Shown piece after piece: positions 9,228-17,601 of a stretch of 64,000 nucleotides of DNA (positions within the stretch are counted from its first letter, which is position 1; each line of letters begins with the position of its first letter). A program made the translations under genes and the position numbers. This DNA comes from Rhodobacter capsulatus. GTDB lineage: Bacteria > Pseudomonadota > Alphaproteobacteria > Rhodobacterales > Rhodobacteraceae. The stretch lies in NCBI RefSeq assembly GCF_003254295.1, contig NZ_QKZO01000012.1:41158-105157 (forward strand), in the 5' to 3' direction. The notes under the pieces are model-generated. The model saw only the letters and a program-made list of their open reading frames with translations, was not told the origin of the DNA and ran no database searches.

Positions 9228-10553
9228 TCAGCGCCCCAGCATCGCCTGCGGCAGCCAAAGCGCGATTTGCGGAAACACCATGATCAGCACAAGCGTCAGC
9301 ACCATCACCAGAACGAAGGGCCAGACCGAGCGGTAGATCACCGGAAGCGTATAATCCGGCGGCGCCAGCGCCTTCATCAGGAACAGGTTATAACCGAAGG
9401 GCGGGGTAAGATAGGCGATCTGACAGGTGATGGTATAAAGCACGCCATACCAGATCAGATCGAAGCCCAAAGCCTTGGCCAGGCTGACATAAACCGGCGC
9501 GACGATGACCAGCATCGCGGTGTCGTCCAGAAACATCCCCATGACCAGGAAGCTCAGCTGCATCAGCACCAGGATCTGCCAGGGTTCCAGCGCCAGATCC
9601 CTGGTGAAAAAGCTCTGGATCGCGCGCCCGGCCCCAAGCCCGTCGAAGACCGCGCCGAAACTCAGCGCCGCGGTGATGATCATCATGAACATCACGGTGA
9701 TCAGCATCGTCTGTTTCGTCGCGGTTTCCAGCACATGCCAGCTCATCCGGCGCTTGGCCCAGGCGACCAGCACGGTGGCCGCGACGCCGATCACCGAGGT
9801 CTCGGTCAGGCTGGCCCAGCCGTTGAGGAAGGGCACCATCATCGCGACGAAGATGAAGACCGGCAGCAGCCCCGCCCGCAGCAGGCTGAACTTCTCGGCC
9901 CGGGTGATCGCGGCGCGTTCCTCGGCCGACATCCGCGGCGCCAGCGACGGGTTGGCCCAGGTGCGCAGGACGATGTAAAGGATGAACATCGCCGCCATCA
10001 AAAGCCCCGGCACGATGCCCGCCAGCCAGAGGTTCGACACCGGCTGGCGCGCGATCATCGCATAAAGCACCAGCACAACCGAGGGCGGGATCAGGATGCC
10101 AAGGCTCGAGCCCGCCTGAATCACCCCCGAAATCATCAGCTTGTCATAGCCGCGCCGCTGCAATTCGGGCAAAGCGATGGTGGCGCCGATCGCCATCCCC
10201 GCGACGGAAAGCCCGTTCATCGCGGAAATCAGCACCATCAACAGCACGGTGCCGATGGCGAGGCCCCCCGGCAGCGGCCCCATCCAGACGTGAAACATCC
10301 GGTAGAGATCCTCGGCCAGCCGGGTTTCGCTCATCACATAGCCCATGAAGATGAACATCGGCAGCGTCAGAAGCGCGGTCCATTTCATCAGCTTCATCAC
10401 CGCCGAAAAGCCCATGTCGGCGCCGCCATCGCCCCAAAGCGTCAGCGCCGCAACCACGGCGACGAGGCCGATGGCGCCAAAGACGCGCTGCCCGGTCAGC
10501 ATCATCAAGAGCATCGACGAGAACATCAGCGCGGCAATGGTGTTGTAATCCAT
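9228..10553 (-). CDS. TRAP transporter large membrane subunit (DctM family)
   Basis: A 441-residue protein with about 12 hydrophobic segments. Family landmarks include NGLSVAGMAIGATIALPELQ, GSSLGILIPPSVVLVLYAM and PPFGYNLFLMKALAP. DctM subunits carry the sodium-driven transport path. Translation is coupled to dctQ: the dctQ TGA and this ATG share one base (TGATG at 10551-10555). The protein acts in the inner membrane with the DctQ and DctP partners encoded next to it. Confidence 0.95.
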   Translation of the reverse strand: MDYNTIAALMFSSMLLMMLTGQRVFGAIGLVAVVAALTLWGDGGADMGFSAVMKLMKWTALLTLPMFIFMGYVMSETRLAEDLYRMFHVWMGPLPGGLAIGTVLLMVLISAMNGLSVAGMAIGATIALPELQRRGYDKLMISGVIQAGSSLGILIPPSVVLVLYAMIARQPVSNLWLAGIVPGLLMAAMFILYIVLRTWANPSLAPRMSAEERAAITRAEKFSLLRAGLLPVFIFVAMMVPFLNGWASLTETSVIGVAATVLVAWAKRRMSWHVLETATKQTMLITVMFMMIITAALSFGAVFDGLGAGRAIQSFFTRDLALEPWQILVLMQLSFLVMGMFLDDTAMLVIVAPVYVSLAKALGFDLIWYGVLYTITCQIAYLTPPFGYNLFLMKALAPPDYTLPVIYRSVWPFVLVMVLTLVLIMVFPQIALWLPQAMLGR

Positions 10554-11059
10554 CAGAGTTTCACTCCGCGCAGGGTGGCGAAATCGCGGATCAGCAGGGC
10601 TGTGGCCTGCAGCAGCATCAGCCCGAAAGCGAGCGTGATGACCGACTTGACCGGCCACAGCACCGGGCGCCAGGCGGTCGGATTTCGTTCCGACATTTCA
10701 AAGGAATAGACGGTGCTGTCAAAGGCGCCATAGAGCATCACGCCGAGATAGAACATCAGGCAGAAGACGGTGAAGACATCGGTCAGCGCCCGCCCCTTGT
10801 GCGAGAGGCGCCCGTAGATCAGGTCCATCCGCACGTTCACATCGGTCTGCAGCGCAAAGGGCGCGCCCAGCATGTAATAGGCGACCAGCGTGAATTGCGC
10901 CATTTCCAGCGTCCAGAGCGCCGGGACATGCACGGCCTTGGTCAGCATCGAGACGATCATGATCCCCATGATCACATAAAGCAGATACATGGCGAACCGG
11001 CCGACGCGCCGGTTCACCCCGTCAATGAAATGCACATAGGCGACAAGCACACGGGGCAT
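10553..11059 (-). CDS. TRAP transporter small membrane subunit (DctQ family)
   Basis: A 168-residue protein with four predicted membrane helices (around residues 20-40, 55-75, 95-115 and 140-160). DctQ proteins brace the DctM subunit. The start at 11059 has a strong aaaggaggcc site. It is the first gene of the six-gene minus-strand operon and lies opposite a divergent RpiR regulator gene with 263 bases between, which is where the operon promoter must be. Confidence 0.9.
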   Translation of the reverse strand: MPRVLVAYVHFIDGVNRRVGRFAMYLLYVIMGIMIVSMLTKAVHVPALWTLEMAQFTLVAYYMLGAPFALQTDVNVRMDLIYGRLSHKGRALTDVFTVFCLMFYLGVMLYGAFDSTVYSFEMSERNPTAWRPVLWPVKSVITLAFGLMLLQATALLIRDFATLRGVKL

Positions 11060-11322
11060 CAGGCGGCCTCCTTTGTTGCACGCGGTTGCATCGGCGCCGC
11101 GGCAGGCCGCATCCGGGCGCGGCGGTCCGCCGCCGCGCATCCCGTGATGACGACCGCGCCTCTTGTCGGTTCTTTCACCCTGGCTCCCTGGTCTTGACGG
11201 CGATTCTGCGATCTCCTGTCGTGCAGGCTTGACCGGACGCAAGAAACTGTCAACTTCATTTCAGGGGAAGCAATTCTGTTACAATCTGTTCGGCAGGGGC
11301 GGACCGCCTTTGCCGCAGCGAG

Positions 11323-12204
11323 GTGCCCGTTTTGGCGGCAGGCAAGGCCACGATCGAGGAGCAGCTGCGCGGCGCGATCGACACGATGACGCGCGCGGAA
11401 CGGCAATTGGCGGGTCATGTGCTGCGGCATTATCCGCTGGCGCTGCTCGGCTCGGTCACGCAGCTGGCGCGGGCGGCGCAGGTCAGCTCGCCCACGGTGG
11501 TGCGGCTGGCGCAGAAGATGGGCTTTGGCGGCTATCCGGGGCTGCAGGGGGCGGTGCGCGACGAGCTGGAAGCGCGGCTGGAAGGTCCGCTCTCGAAACA
11601 CGACCGCTGGTCGGCGCAGGCGCCGAAAGCCCATGTGCTCAATCGCTTCGCCGATGCGGTGCTGGGCAATCTGCAGGCGACGCTGGCGCAGATCGACCAG
11701 CAGGATTTCGACGCGGCAGCGGATCTGATGGCCGATCCCGCGCGCAAGGTCTTTGCCACGGGGGGCCGGATCACGCTGGCGATGGCGGAATATTTCGTCA
11801 CCCACATGAAGGTGATCCGCCCCGAGGTGGAGCTGCTGATGCCGGTCTCGAACGCCTGGCCGCCCGCGCTGCTGGAGATGCGCCGGGGCGATGTGCTTTT
11901 GGCCTTCGACATCCGCCGCTATGAGAACAACGTGCTGCAACTGGTTGAAATGGCAGCCGAACAGGGGGCCGAGGTGGTGCTGGTCACCGACCCCTGGATC
12001 AGCCCCGCGGCAGCGCATGCGCGCTATCGGTTCTCGGTTCAGGTCGAGGTGCCCTCGGCCTGGGACAGCACGGTGGCAATTCAACTGCTGGTCGAAACGC
12101 TGATGGCGGCGGTGCAGGATCTGACCTGGCAGACGACGTCGGACCGGATGGCGCGGCTGGAAGCACTTTACGAACGCGCGCGGTTCTTTCGCGGCCGGAA
12201 GTAA
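11323..12204 (+). CDS. RpiR-family transcriptional regulator
   Basis: A 293-residue regulator. The N-terminal helix-turn-helix shows the RpiR pattern (MTRAERQLAGHVLRHYP, then VSSPTVVRLAQKMGFGGYPGLQ). A C-terminal SIS-type sugar-isomerase fold begins about residue 125 (KVFATGGRITLAMAEYFVTHM, VLLAFDIRRYENNVLQLVEMAAEQGAEVVLVTD). It is divergent from the TRAP-ligase operon and is its probable regulator. A GTG at 11323 is taken as the start; a TTG at 11332, spaced six bases after gaggtg, is an alternative. SIS regulators usually sense phosphosugars, but in similar alphaproteobacterial loci they control non-sugar catabolism. Confidence 0.88.
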   Translation: MPVLAAGKATIEEQLRGAIDTMTRAERQLAGHVLRHYPLALLGSVTQLARAAQVSSPTVVRLAQKMGFGGYPGLQGAVRDELEARLEGPLSKHDRWSAQAPKAHVLNRFADAVLGNLQATLAQIDQQDFDAAADLMADPARKVFATGGRITLAMAEYFVTHMKVIRPEVELLMPVSNAWPPALLEMRRGDVLLAFDIRRYENNVLQLVEMAAEQGAEVVLVTDPWISPAAAHARYRFSVQVEVPSAWDSTVAIQLLVETLMAAVQDLTWQTTSDRMARLEALYERARFFRGRK

Positions 12205-12249
12205 GGAAGGGGGGGACGCTGCCCCCCTCTTGGCCTGACGGCCAATTCA

Positions 12250-12323
12250 CCCCCCGAGGTATTTCGGGCAAGATGAAAGCAGGACCCGGCCGCCCTTTCA
12301 TCTTGCCTCAAATATCCCGGGGG
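12250..12323. repeat. Long imperfect palindrome between convergent genes (REP-like or bidirectional terminator)
   Basis: Two 29-base arms (about 12251-12279 and 12295-12323) are inverted copies with 25 matches, separated by 15 bases. The inner arm contains gcaagatgaaag, the outer arm ccccc next to a GC-rich tail with a further small hairpin (gggggcagcgccccc). It lies between convergent rpiR-like and ABC genes. From memory, related sequences occur between genes of Rhodobacteraceae; a genome search would settle copy number. Confidence 0.75.
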
Positions 12324-12345
12324 TGCGGGGGCAGCGCCCCCGCCC

Positions 12346-13392
12346 TCAGGCCCCGATCACCATGAGATCGGCCGCATTCAGGCCAAGCGTAACCTCGGTG
12401 CCCACCTGCGGCGGCGCGACGTGGCTGTTGTTGAACGTGTCAAAGGCGATCGGCTGGCCCGCCAGATCGGCGCGCAAACGGATCACCGAGCCGAGGAAAT
12501 CCACCTCGCGGATCGTCGCGGTCAGCCGCGTGTCGTGCGTCCCCTGCCCCAGCGTCACCGCCTCGGGGCGCAGGCCCAGCGTCACCGCGCCGGGGGGCAG
12601 CGGCCGGGCCAGGTCGATCTCGGTCGCGCCCAGCCGCACCCGGCCGGTCGCAGCGTCCAGCACCTGCGCATCGAGCGTGTTCAGCGTGCCGACGAAGCCC
12701 GCGACAAAGCGGGTGGCGGGGCGGTTGTAGATGTCAAAGGGCGTGCCGACCTGATCGGCGATCCCCTCATGCATCACCACGACCCGGTCCGACATCGAGA
12801 GCGCCTCTTCCTGGTCATGGGTCACGAAGATCGTGGTGATGCCAAGCTCGCGCTGGATCGCCCGGATCTCGTTGCGCAGCGACACCCGGACCTTGGCATC
12901 GAGCGCCGAAAGCGGCTCATCGAGCAGCAGCACCGAGGGTTTCGGCGCCAGCGCGCGCGCCAGCGCCACGCGTTGCTGCTGGCCGCCCGAAAGCTGGAAC
13001 GGATAGCGGTTGCCGAGTTCGGGCAGGCCGATCAGCGCCAGCATCTCCTCGACCCGCCGCGCGATCTGGGCGCGCGGCGTGCCCTTGACCTTGAGCCCGA
13101 AGCCGACGTTCTGCGCCACGGTCAGGTTCGGAAAGAGCGCGTAAGCCTGAAACACCATGCCGATATTGCGCTGGTTCGGCTTGAGGTCGGTCACCTCCTT
13201 GCCCGCGATGGTGATGGCGCCGGTCGTCGGCGTCTCGAACCCCGCCACCATCCGCAGCACGGTGGTTTTCCCGCAGCCCGAGGGGCCCAGAAGCGAGATG
13301 AACTCGCCCTTTTCGACGCTCAGGTTGAAGTCCTTCACCACGCGCAGCGTGCCGAAGCGTTTCTCCAGATGGGTCAGCTCAAGATAGCTCAT
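12346..13392 (-). CDS. ABC transporter ATP-binding protein, PotA/AfuC type
   Basis: A 348-residue ATPase with Walker A GPSGCGKTT, Q-loop, signature LSGGQQQRVALARAL, Walker B VLLLDEPLSALD and the switch His in VTHDQEEA. A C-terminal TOBE-like domain (about 240-348) is typical of importers for polyamines, iron(III), phosphonates or sugars. Its ATG at 13392 overlaps the permease stop (ATGA). It is the last of four genes: binding protein, two permeases, ATPase. Substrate class is inferred from the PotABCD/FutABC-like organisation only. Confidence 0.93.
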   Translation of the reverse strand: MSYLELTHLEKRFGTLRVVKDFNLSVEKGEFISLLGPSGCGKTTVLRMVAGFETPTTGAITIAGKEVTDLKPNQRNIGMVFQAYALFPNLTVAQNVGFGLKVKGTPRAQIARRVEEMLALIGLPELGNRYPFQLSGGQQQRVALARALAPKPSVLLLDEPLSALDAKVRVSLRNEIRAIQRELGITTIFVTHDQEEALSMSDRVVVMHEGIADQVGTPFDIYNRPATRFVAGFVGTLNTLDAQVLDAATGRVRLGATEIDLARPLPPGAVTLGLRPEAVTLGQGTHDTRLTATIREVDFLGSVIRLRADLAGQPIAFDTFNNSHVAPPQVGTEVTLGLNAADLMVIGA

Positions 13393-14171
13393 CGCGGGGC
13401 CTTGTCGTGTTTGGTGAACCGGGTGACGAGCTGGATCAGCCCCATGCAGGCCCAGGTGATGATGAAGGCGATGGTGGCGAGCGCGAAGGGCTCGTAGGCG
13501 CGGTTGGCCCCCATCAGTTGCAGATAGGGCCCGAAGGCCGGGCGATCCAAAAGCGCCGCGAGGGTGAATTCGCCCATGACGATGGCAAAGGTGACAAAGG
13601 CGCCCGAGAGCACCGAGACCAGCACATTGGGCAGGATCACCCGCGCCAGGATCGTGCCCCAACCGGCCCCCAGCGACTGCGCGGCTTCCGTCAGCGTCGC
13701 CACGTCGATGGTGCGCAGCCCGGTATCGACGGCGCGATACATGTAAGGCAGGCTCAGCGTCGCATAGCCGAAGAGAAGCAGCAGGTTGGTGCCAGATGTG
13801 GTGCCGGTCAGCGGCAGCCAGCTTGAAGTGTTGTAAAGCCGGATATAGCCGAAGACGATGACGATGGCCGGGATCACCAGCGGCAACAGGGTGACGAATT
13901 CGATCACCGGGCGCCAATGCGGCAGCTTGAGCCGCACCCAGAAGGCCGTCGGCACCACCAGCACGACGCCGAAGACGATGGTCAAGACCGCCATCAGCAC
14001 CGAATAGCTGAAGGTGTCGCGAAAGCGCGGATCGGCGAAGACGACGCGGTAGGCCTCAAGACTGTATTCGCCGCGCGTCATCGACAGCGAGAATTCCACC
14101 AGCCCCACCAGCGGCAGGATGAAATAGGCCATGCCCAGCAAAAGGATGGCCCAGGCGGCGGCGGTCTTCAT
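13389..14171 (-). CDS. ABC transporter permease, PotC/CysW type
   Basis: A 260-residue inner-membrane protein with six predicted helices and the EAA loop EAAQSLGAGWGTILARVILPN that contacts the ATPase. The start is ATG 14171, coupled to the upstream permease by an ATGA overlap; an in-frame ATG at 14180 would overlap further and has no better site. It pairs with the 297-residue permease to form the heterodimeric channel. Confidence 0.92.
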   Translation of the reverse strand: MKTAAAWAILLLGMAYFILPLVGLVEFSLSMTRGEYSLEAYRVVFADPRFRDTFSYSVLMAVLTIVFGVVLVVPTAFWVRLKLPHWRPVIEFVTLLPLVIPAIVIVFGYIRLYNTSSWLPLTGTTSGTNLLLLFGYATLSLPYMYRAVDTGLRTIDVATLTEAAQSLGAGWGTILARVILPNVLVSVLSGAFVTFAIVMGEFTLAALLDRPAFGPYLQLMGANRAYEPFALATIAFIITWACMGLIQLVTRFTKHDKAPR

Positions 14172-15061
14172 TTCAGCCACCTTTCCGACCGCATCCGCAG
14201 CCAGATGTAAAGGATATTGGCGAAAGCGGTGATCAGGATCATGCCGAAGGCCATCGCATAGCCCAGATGCGGATTGCCCAGAACGTCACCGCGGATCTGC
14301 GCGAAGAGCATGATCGGCACGATGTTCAGGCTCGATCCCGTCAGCGCAATGGCGGTGGCGACGGCGCCAAAGGCATTGGCGAAGAGCAGCGCGAAGGTGC
14401 CCAAAAGCGACGGGAAAAGGATCGGCAGCGCGACCGAGGTCCAGTATTGCGTCGCGGTGGCGCCCAGCGATTGCGCCGCTTCGCGCCATTCGCGTTTCAG
14501 ACCGTCGAGCGCCGGGGTGATGATCAGGATCATCAGCGGGATCTGAAAGAAGATATAGGTGATCGTCAGGCCCCAGAACGACAGGATGTTGAAGCCATGC
14601 GCCCGCAGGTTGATGCCGAATTCGGTGCGCAGCCAGACGGTGACAAGGCCGAGGGGGCCAAGCGTCGCCAGAAAGGCGAAGGCGAGCGGCACGCCCGCGA
14701 AATTCGAGGCGACGCCGGAAAAGGTGAGCAAAGGCGCGCGGATCCCCCGCGGCAGACCGCCCAGCACCATCGCCGCGGCCATCAGAAAGCCGATCAGCGC
14801 GCCCAAGGCCGCCGAGGCCACGGAAATCTTGATCGAGATCCAGTAGCTCGCCAGGATCGAGGGGGTGAAGAGCCCGATCAGGTTTTCAAAGGTGAAACTG
14901 CCATCGGCGCGTTGAAAGGCGCCGATCACGATCTTCATCGTCGGCGCGATCAGGAACAGGCCCACGAAGAGCGCGAAGGGAACGAGGCCCAGCCAGGCAA
15001 GGCGCAACCGTCGGCGGGACGGGGCGGCCGGGGGGGCGGCGGGGGGGGATGTGTCGGTCAC
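14168..15061 (-). CDS. ABC transporter permease, PotB type
   Basis: A 297-residue inner-membrane protein with a proline-rich N terminus (TDTSPPAAPPAAPSRRR), about six helices and the coupling loop EAAQSLGATATQYWTSVALP. A GTG at 15061 is chosen because aaggg lies a few bases upstream and the product then begins just before the first helix. It is separated from the upstream binding-protein gene by 70 bases carrying a strong hairpin. Confidence 0.9.
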   Translation of the reverse strand: MTDTSPPAAPPAAPSRRRLRLAWLGLVPFALFVGLFLIAPTMKIVIGAFQRADGSFTFENLIGLFTPSILASYWISIKISVASAALGALIGFLMAAAMVLGGLPRGIRAPLLTFSGVASNFAGVPLAFAFLATLGPLGLVTVWLRTEFGINLRAHGFNILSFWGLTITYIFFQIPLMILIITPALDGLKREWREAAQSLGATATQYWTSVALPILFPSLLGTFALLFANAFGAVATAIALTGSSLNIVPIMLFAQIRGDVLGNPHLGYAMAFGMILITAFANILYIWLRMRSERWLK

Positions 15062-15088
15062 GGCGGCCCTTGGTCGGGAGCGGGAAAA

Positions 15089-15113
15089 CCGCCCCCGGGA
15101 TCCCCGGAGGCGG
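15089..15113 (-). terminator. Intercistronic hairpin between binding-protein and permease genes
   Basis: A GC-rich stem (15089-15099 with 15103-15113, one mismatch) follows the binding-protein stop by about 19 bases. Hairpins here commonly stabilise the binding-protein message or partly terminate transcription so that it is made in excess over the permeases. There is no T tract, so full termination is unlikely. Confidence 0.65.
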
Positions 15114-15131
15114 CACAATCTTTCGAGCCGA

Positions 15132-16229
15132 TTACTGGACGTTGGCGCCCACGACCTTGTCCCAGCCCTCGGTGACGGCGGCCTTGTTGGCATCCTGTTC
15201 CGCAAGGGTCGGGAAATAGGCGGCCTGATAGGCTTCCGCCGGAGGCAGCTTGGCCATCGCCTCGGCATCAAGCTTGCCCGCCGCCGCCATCGCGTTGAAG
15301 CGCGCCGGGTGGCAATAGCCCTTCAGCCAGAGGTTCTGACCTTCATCCGAATAAAGGTATTCCATCCAGAGTTTCGCGGCATTCGGATGCGGCGCATGGG
15401 CCGAGATCGCCTGCACATAGACGCCCGCCAGAACGCCGGTCTGCGGCACCACCACCTCGACCGGCGGGTTGCCCTTGAGCGTGTCGCGCGCCGACAGCGC
15501 GTTATAGTCCCACATCACCACGATCGGCGTGGCGCCTTGCGCCAGCGTGCCCGCCTTGCCGATGACCGGCACGAAATTGCCCGCGTCGTTCATCGCCTTG
15601 AAGTAATCGAGCCCCTTGGCCCCGGCTTCGGCGCCCGCCGCACCGCCATTCGCCATGCCCGCGGCCAGAACCGCCAGGATCGCCTGGTTCGAGGCGCGCG
15701 GATCGCCCGCCAGCGCCACCTGACCGGCGTAATCCGCTTTCAGCAGATCGGCCCAGTCGGCGGGCGGCACCGGCACCAGATCCTTGTTCACCATGAAGGA
15801 CATGACGCCATAATAGTCGCCATACCAGTAGCCGTCGGCATCCTTGATCTCGGCCGGGATCTCGTCCCAGGTCGAGACCTTGTAGGGCTGGATCAGCCCT
15901 TCTTCCTTGGCCTGCGGGCCGAAGGACAGGCCGACGTCGATCACGTCGGGGGCCTGCGGGCCGGTGTTGCCCTTGTTGGCGCGGATCGCCTCCAGCTCGT
16001 CGGCCGAACCGGCGTCGGGGTTCAACTCGTTCACCTTGATGTCGGGATACTTGGCCTTGAAGCCCTCGATCACCGCGCCGTAGCCACACCAGTCATGCGG
16101 CAGCGCGATCGTCGTCAGCTGGCCTTCGGCCTTGGCGGCGGCTTCCAGCGCGGCCAGATCCTCGGCGTGAACAAGCGCCGTCGTGGCCATCAGCAAAGCC
16201 GCACCGGCAAGGACGTGCATCGGTTTCAT
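15132..16229 (-). CDS. ABC transporter periplasmic binding protein (extracellular solute-binding family 1)
   Basis: A 365-residue protein with signal peptide MKPMHVLAGAALLMATTALVHA. The mature part has the two-lobe pattern of type II binding proteins (AKAEGQLTTIALPHDWCGYG, AIRANKGNTGPQAPDVIDVG, GYWYGDYYGVMSFMVNKDLVP, LWMEYLYSDEGQNLWL). It resembles binding proteins for polyamines, opines or iron(III); the iron-coordinating tyrosine pair cannot be verified by eye. It is the first gene of the four-gene transporter. The start at 16229 has a ggggagag site. Confidence 0.9.
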   Translation of the reverse strand: MKPMHVLAGAALLMATTALVHAEDLAALEAAAKAEGQLTTIALPHDWCGYGAVIEGFKAKYPDIKVNELNPDAGSADELEAIRANKGNTGPQAPDVIDVGLSFGPQAKEEGLIQPYKVSTWDEIPAEIKDADGYWYGDYYGVMSFMVNKDLVPVPPADWADLLKADYAGQVALAGDPRASNQAILAVLAAGMANGGAAGAEAGAKGLDYFKAMNDAGNFVPVIGKAGTLAQGATPIVVMWDYNALSARDTLKGNPPVEVVVPQTGVLAGVYVQAISAHAPHPNAAKLWMEYLYSDEGQNLWLKGYCHPARFNAMAAAGKLDAEAMAKLPPAEAYQAAYFPTLAEQDANKAAVTEGWDKVVGANVQ

Positions 16230-16521
16230 CTGTCTCTCTCCCCGTTATCGGAAGGTTGGGCCCACAATGGGCACCAGCCAGCACCTAGGCGCGTTCTGTG
16301 ACAGTCTGTTGACAGCCAGGCCCCCGGCGGTCGGTCGTGGCCGACAGCGAAAGACTTGCCCGAAAACCAGCCGCTTGCAACATTTCTGTTATCGATCCGT
16401 CACATTCAGCCGGAACGCGAGCTTGCCGCTGCGGCAGGTCGCGCAAGCCCTGCTGCGGGGGGTGGATTTTTCGGGCAACTGCGTCATTCTTGAACGTGAG
16501 CAAACCGAATGGGAGGATGGA

Positions 16522-16839
16522 ATGGCCGAGATCAGCAAGGATTTCACCGGGCAGACGGTGATCTGCACCTTCGAAATGACCCCCGCGACGGCGATCGAAC
16601 TGATGGAGGCGCTGCAATCGGCCTATGCCGAGTGCATCAGCAAATCGGCGGGGTTCATCGGCGCGGGGCTGCACATGAACGATGCCCACACCCGCATCGC
16701 CACCTATTCGAAATGGGAAAAGCGCGGCGATTATCAGGCGATGCTGCGCAGCCCCGAGATGATCACCCGCAATCGCCACATCGCCACTTTGTGCCGCAGC
16801 TTCGAGCCGGTGATGTATGAGGTTGCCGCCGATTTCTAG
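16522..16839 (+). CDS. Small ABM-like (antibiotic biosynthesis monooxygenase fold) protein, 105 aa
   Basis: A 105-residue cytoplasmic protein of the ferredoxin-like ABM type (HMNDAHTRIATYSKWEKRGDYQAMLRSPEM, a pattern of alpha-beta barrels that pack as dimers). Such proteins include small heme or quinol monooxygenases and many of unknown role. The start at 16522 has gggagg five bases upstream. It is divergent from the ABC binding protein with 292 bases between, and could be co-regulated with it, but no shared function is evident. Confidence 0.7.
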   Translation: MAEISKDFTGQTVICTFEMTPATAIELMEALQSAYAECISKSAGFIGAGLHMNDAHTRIATYSKWEKRGDYQAMLRSPEMITRNRHIATLCRSFEPVMYEVAADF

Positions 16840-16893
16840 GTCCGAACCGGACGGATTCAGGGTTCGTTAACCCTGTGGGCGCAGGATCGGTGC

Positions 16894-17358
16894 ATGAGCC
16901 TCATGGACCGATTCCCGCTTCCGGGGCAGACCCGGTTCTTCACGCTCCGCCTTTTGCGGACCGGAAGCTGTCTGCTTGTCGATCACATCGCAGACCTGCG
17001 GGCCGCCTGGGCCGCGATGGTCGCCGAACATCCCACCATCTGCGGCGCGATGGTGGTTCTGCCCGATCACCTGCATGCGGTGCTGACGCTGCCGCCGGGG
17101 CCGCGGGCGGTGTCGGTGCGCTGGTCGCAATTGCGCCGCGATTTCGCGGGCCGTGTCGCCCCCGAGGCGCCCGAGACGATCTGGCAGCCCGAGATCCTGA
17201 TCGAGCCGCTGCCGGATGCGGCCGCGGTGAACCGCGCCCTGGCCTTTTGCTGGGAGGCGCCGGTGCGGCTGGGTCTGGCGAAACATCCCGAGGACTGGCC
17301 CTATTCCTCGCTGCACCGCGATCTGCGCATTGCCGCAAGGCGGCGGATGGGGGCCTAG
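16894..17358 (+). CDS. REP-associated tyrosine transposase-like protein (RAYT), probably catalytically altered
   Basis: A 154-residue Y1-transposase-fold protein. The metal-binding HxH lies in VVLPDHLHAVLTL (His59, His61), and the C-terminal RLGLAKHPEDWPYSSLHRDLR is the conserved tail of IS200/RAYT proteins. RAYTs are single-copy relatives of IS200 transposases that maintain REP palindromes. The only tyrosine is Tyr137 in the tail; the helix that should carry the nucleophile (about 76-88, VRWSQLRRDFAG) has none, so cleavage activity is doubtful. Two strong hairpins lie just downstream at 17422-17474, as expected for REP elements beside a RAYT gene. Confidence 0.8.
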   Translation: MSLMDRFPLPGQTRFFTLRLLRTGSCLLVDHIADLRAAWAAMVAEHPTICGAMVVLPDHLHAVLTLPPGPRAVSVRWSQLRRDFAGRVAPEAPETIWQPEILIEPLPDAAAVNRALAFCWEAPVRLGLAKHPEDWPYSSLHRDLRIAARRRMGA

Positions 17359-17421
17359 GCCCCTGCCCTTTTTTTGACCGAGGCCATCGCCGAGGTCATG
17401 CGCCACATTTGCCTCAGGATC

Positions 17422-17474
17422 GCCGAGGGCCCAAAGGCCCTCGGCCAGCGCCCGCCCCGCCCTCGGCGGGCGCT
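17422..17474. repeat. Pair of tandem perfect hairpins downstream of the RAYT gene (REP-like, BIME-type)
   Basis: Two adjacent 10-bp perfect stems: 17422-17431 with 17436-17445 (4-base loop), and 17447-17456 with 17465-17474 (8-base loop). They lie between the convergent RAYT and nadE genes. They may also end both transcripts. Copy number elsewhere in the genome would tell REP from terminator. Confidence 0.7.
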
Positions 17475-17601
17475 TCTCGCCCGCCGGGTCAGGCGCTGGC
17501 CTCTGGTGCGCTTGGGGAAACGGTCGTGCCGGGCGGTTGCGCGACGGGCGGGGAAACGCGTTGCGTTTCCTGTTCCGCCCGATCCCGCGGTCGGGGCAAC
17601 T

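Noticed and set aside
11243..11296. Possible RpiR operator (gaaa...tttc and repeated tctgtt) between dctQ and rpiR
   Set aside because: The inverted symmetry is imperfect and the repeats short; not enough to call an operator.
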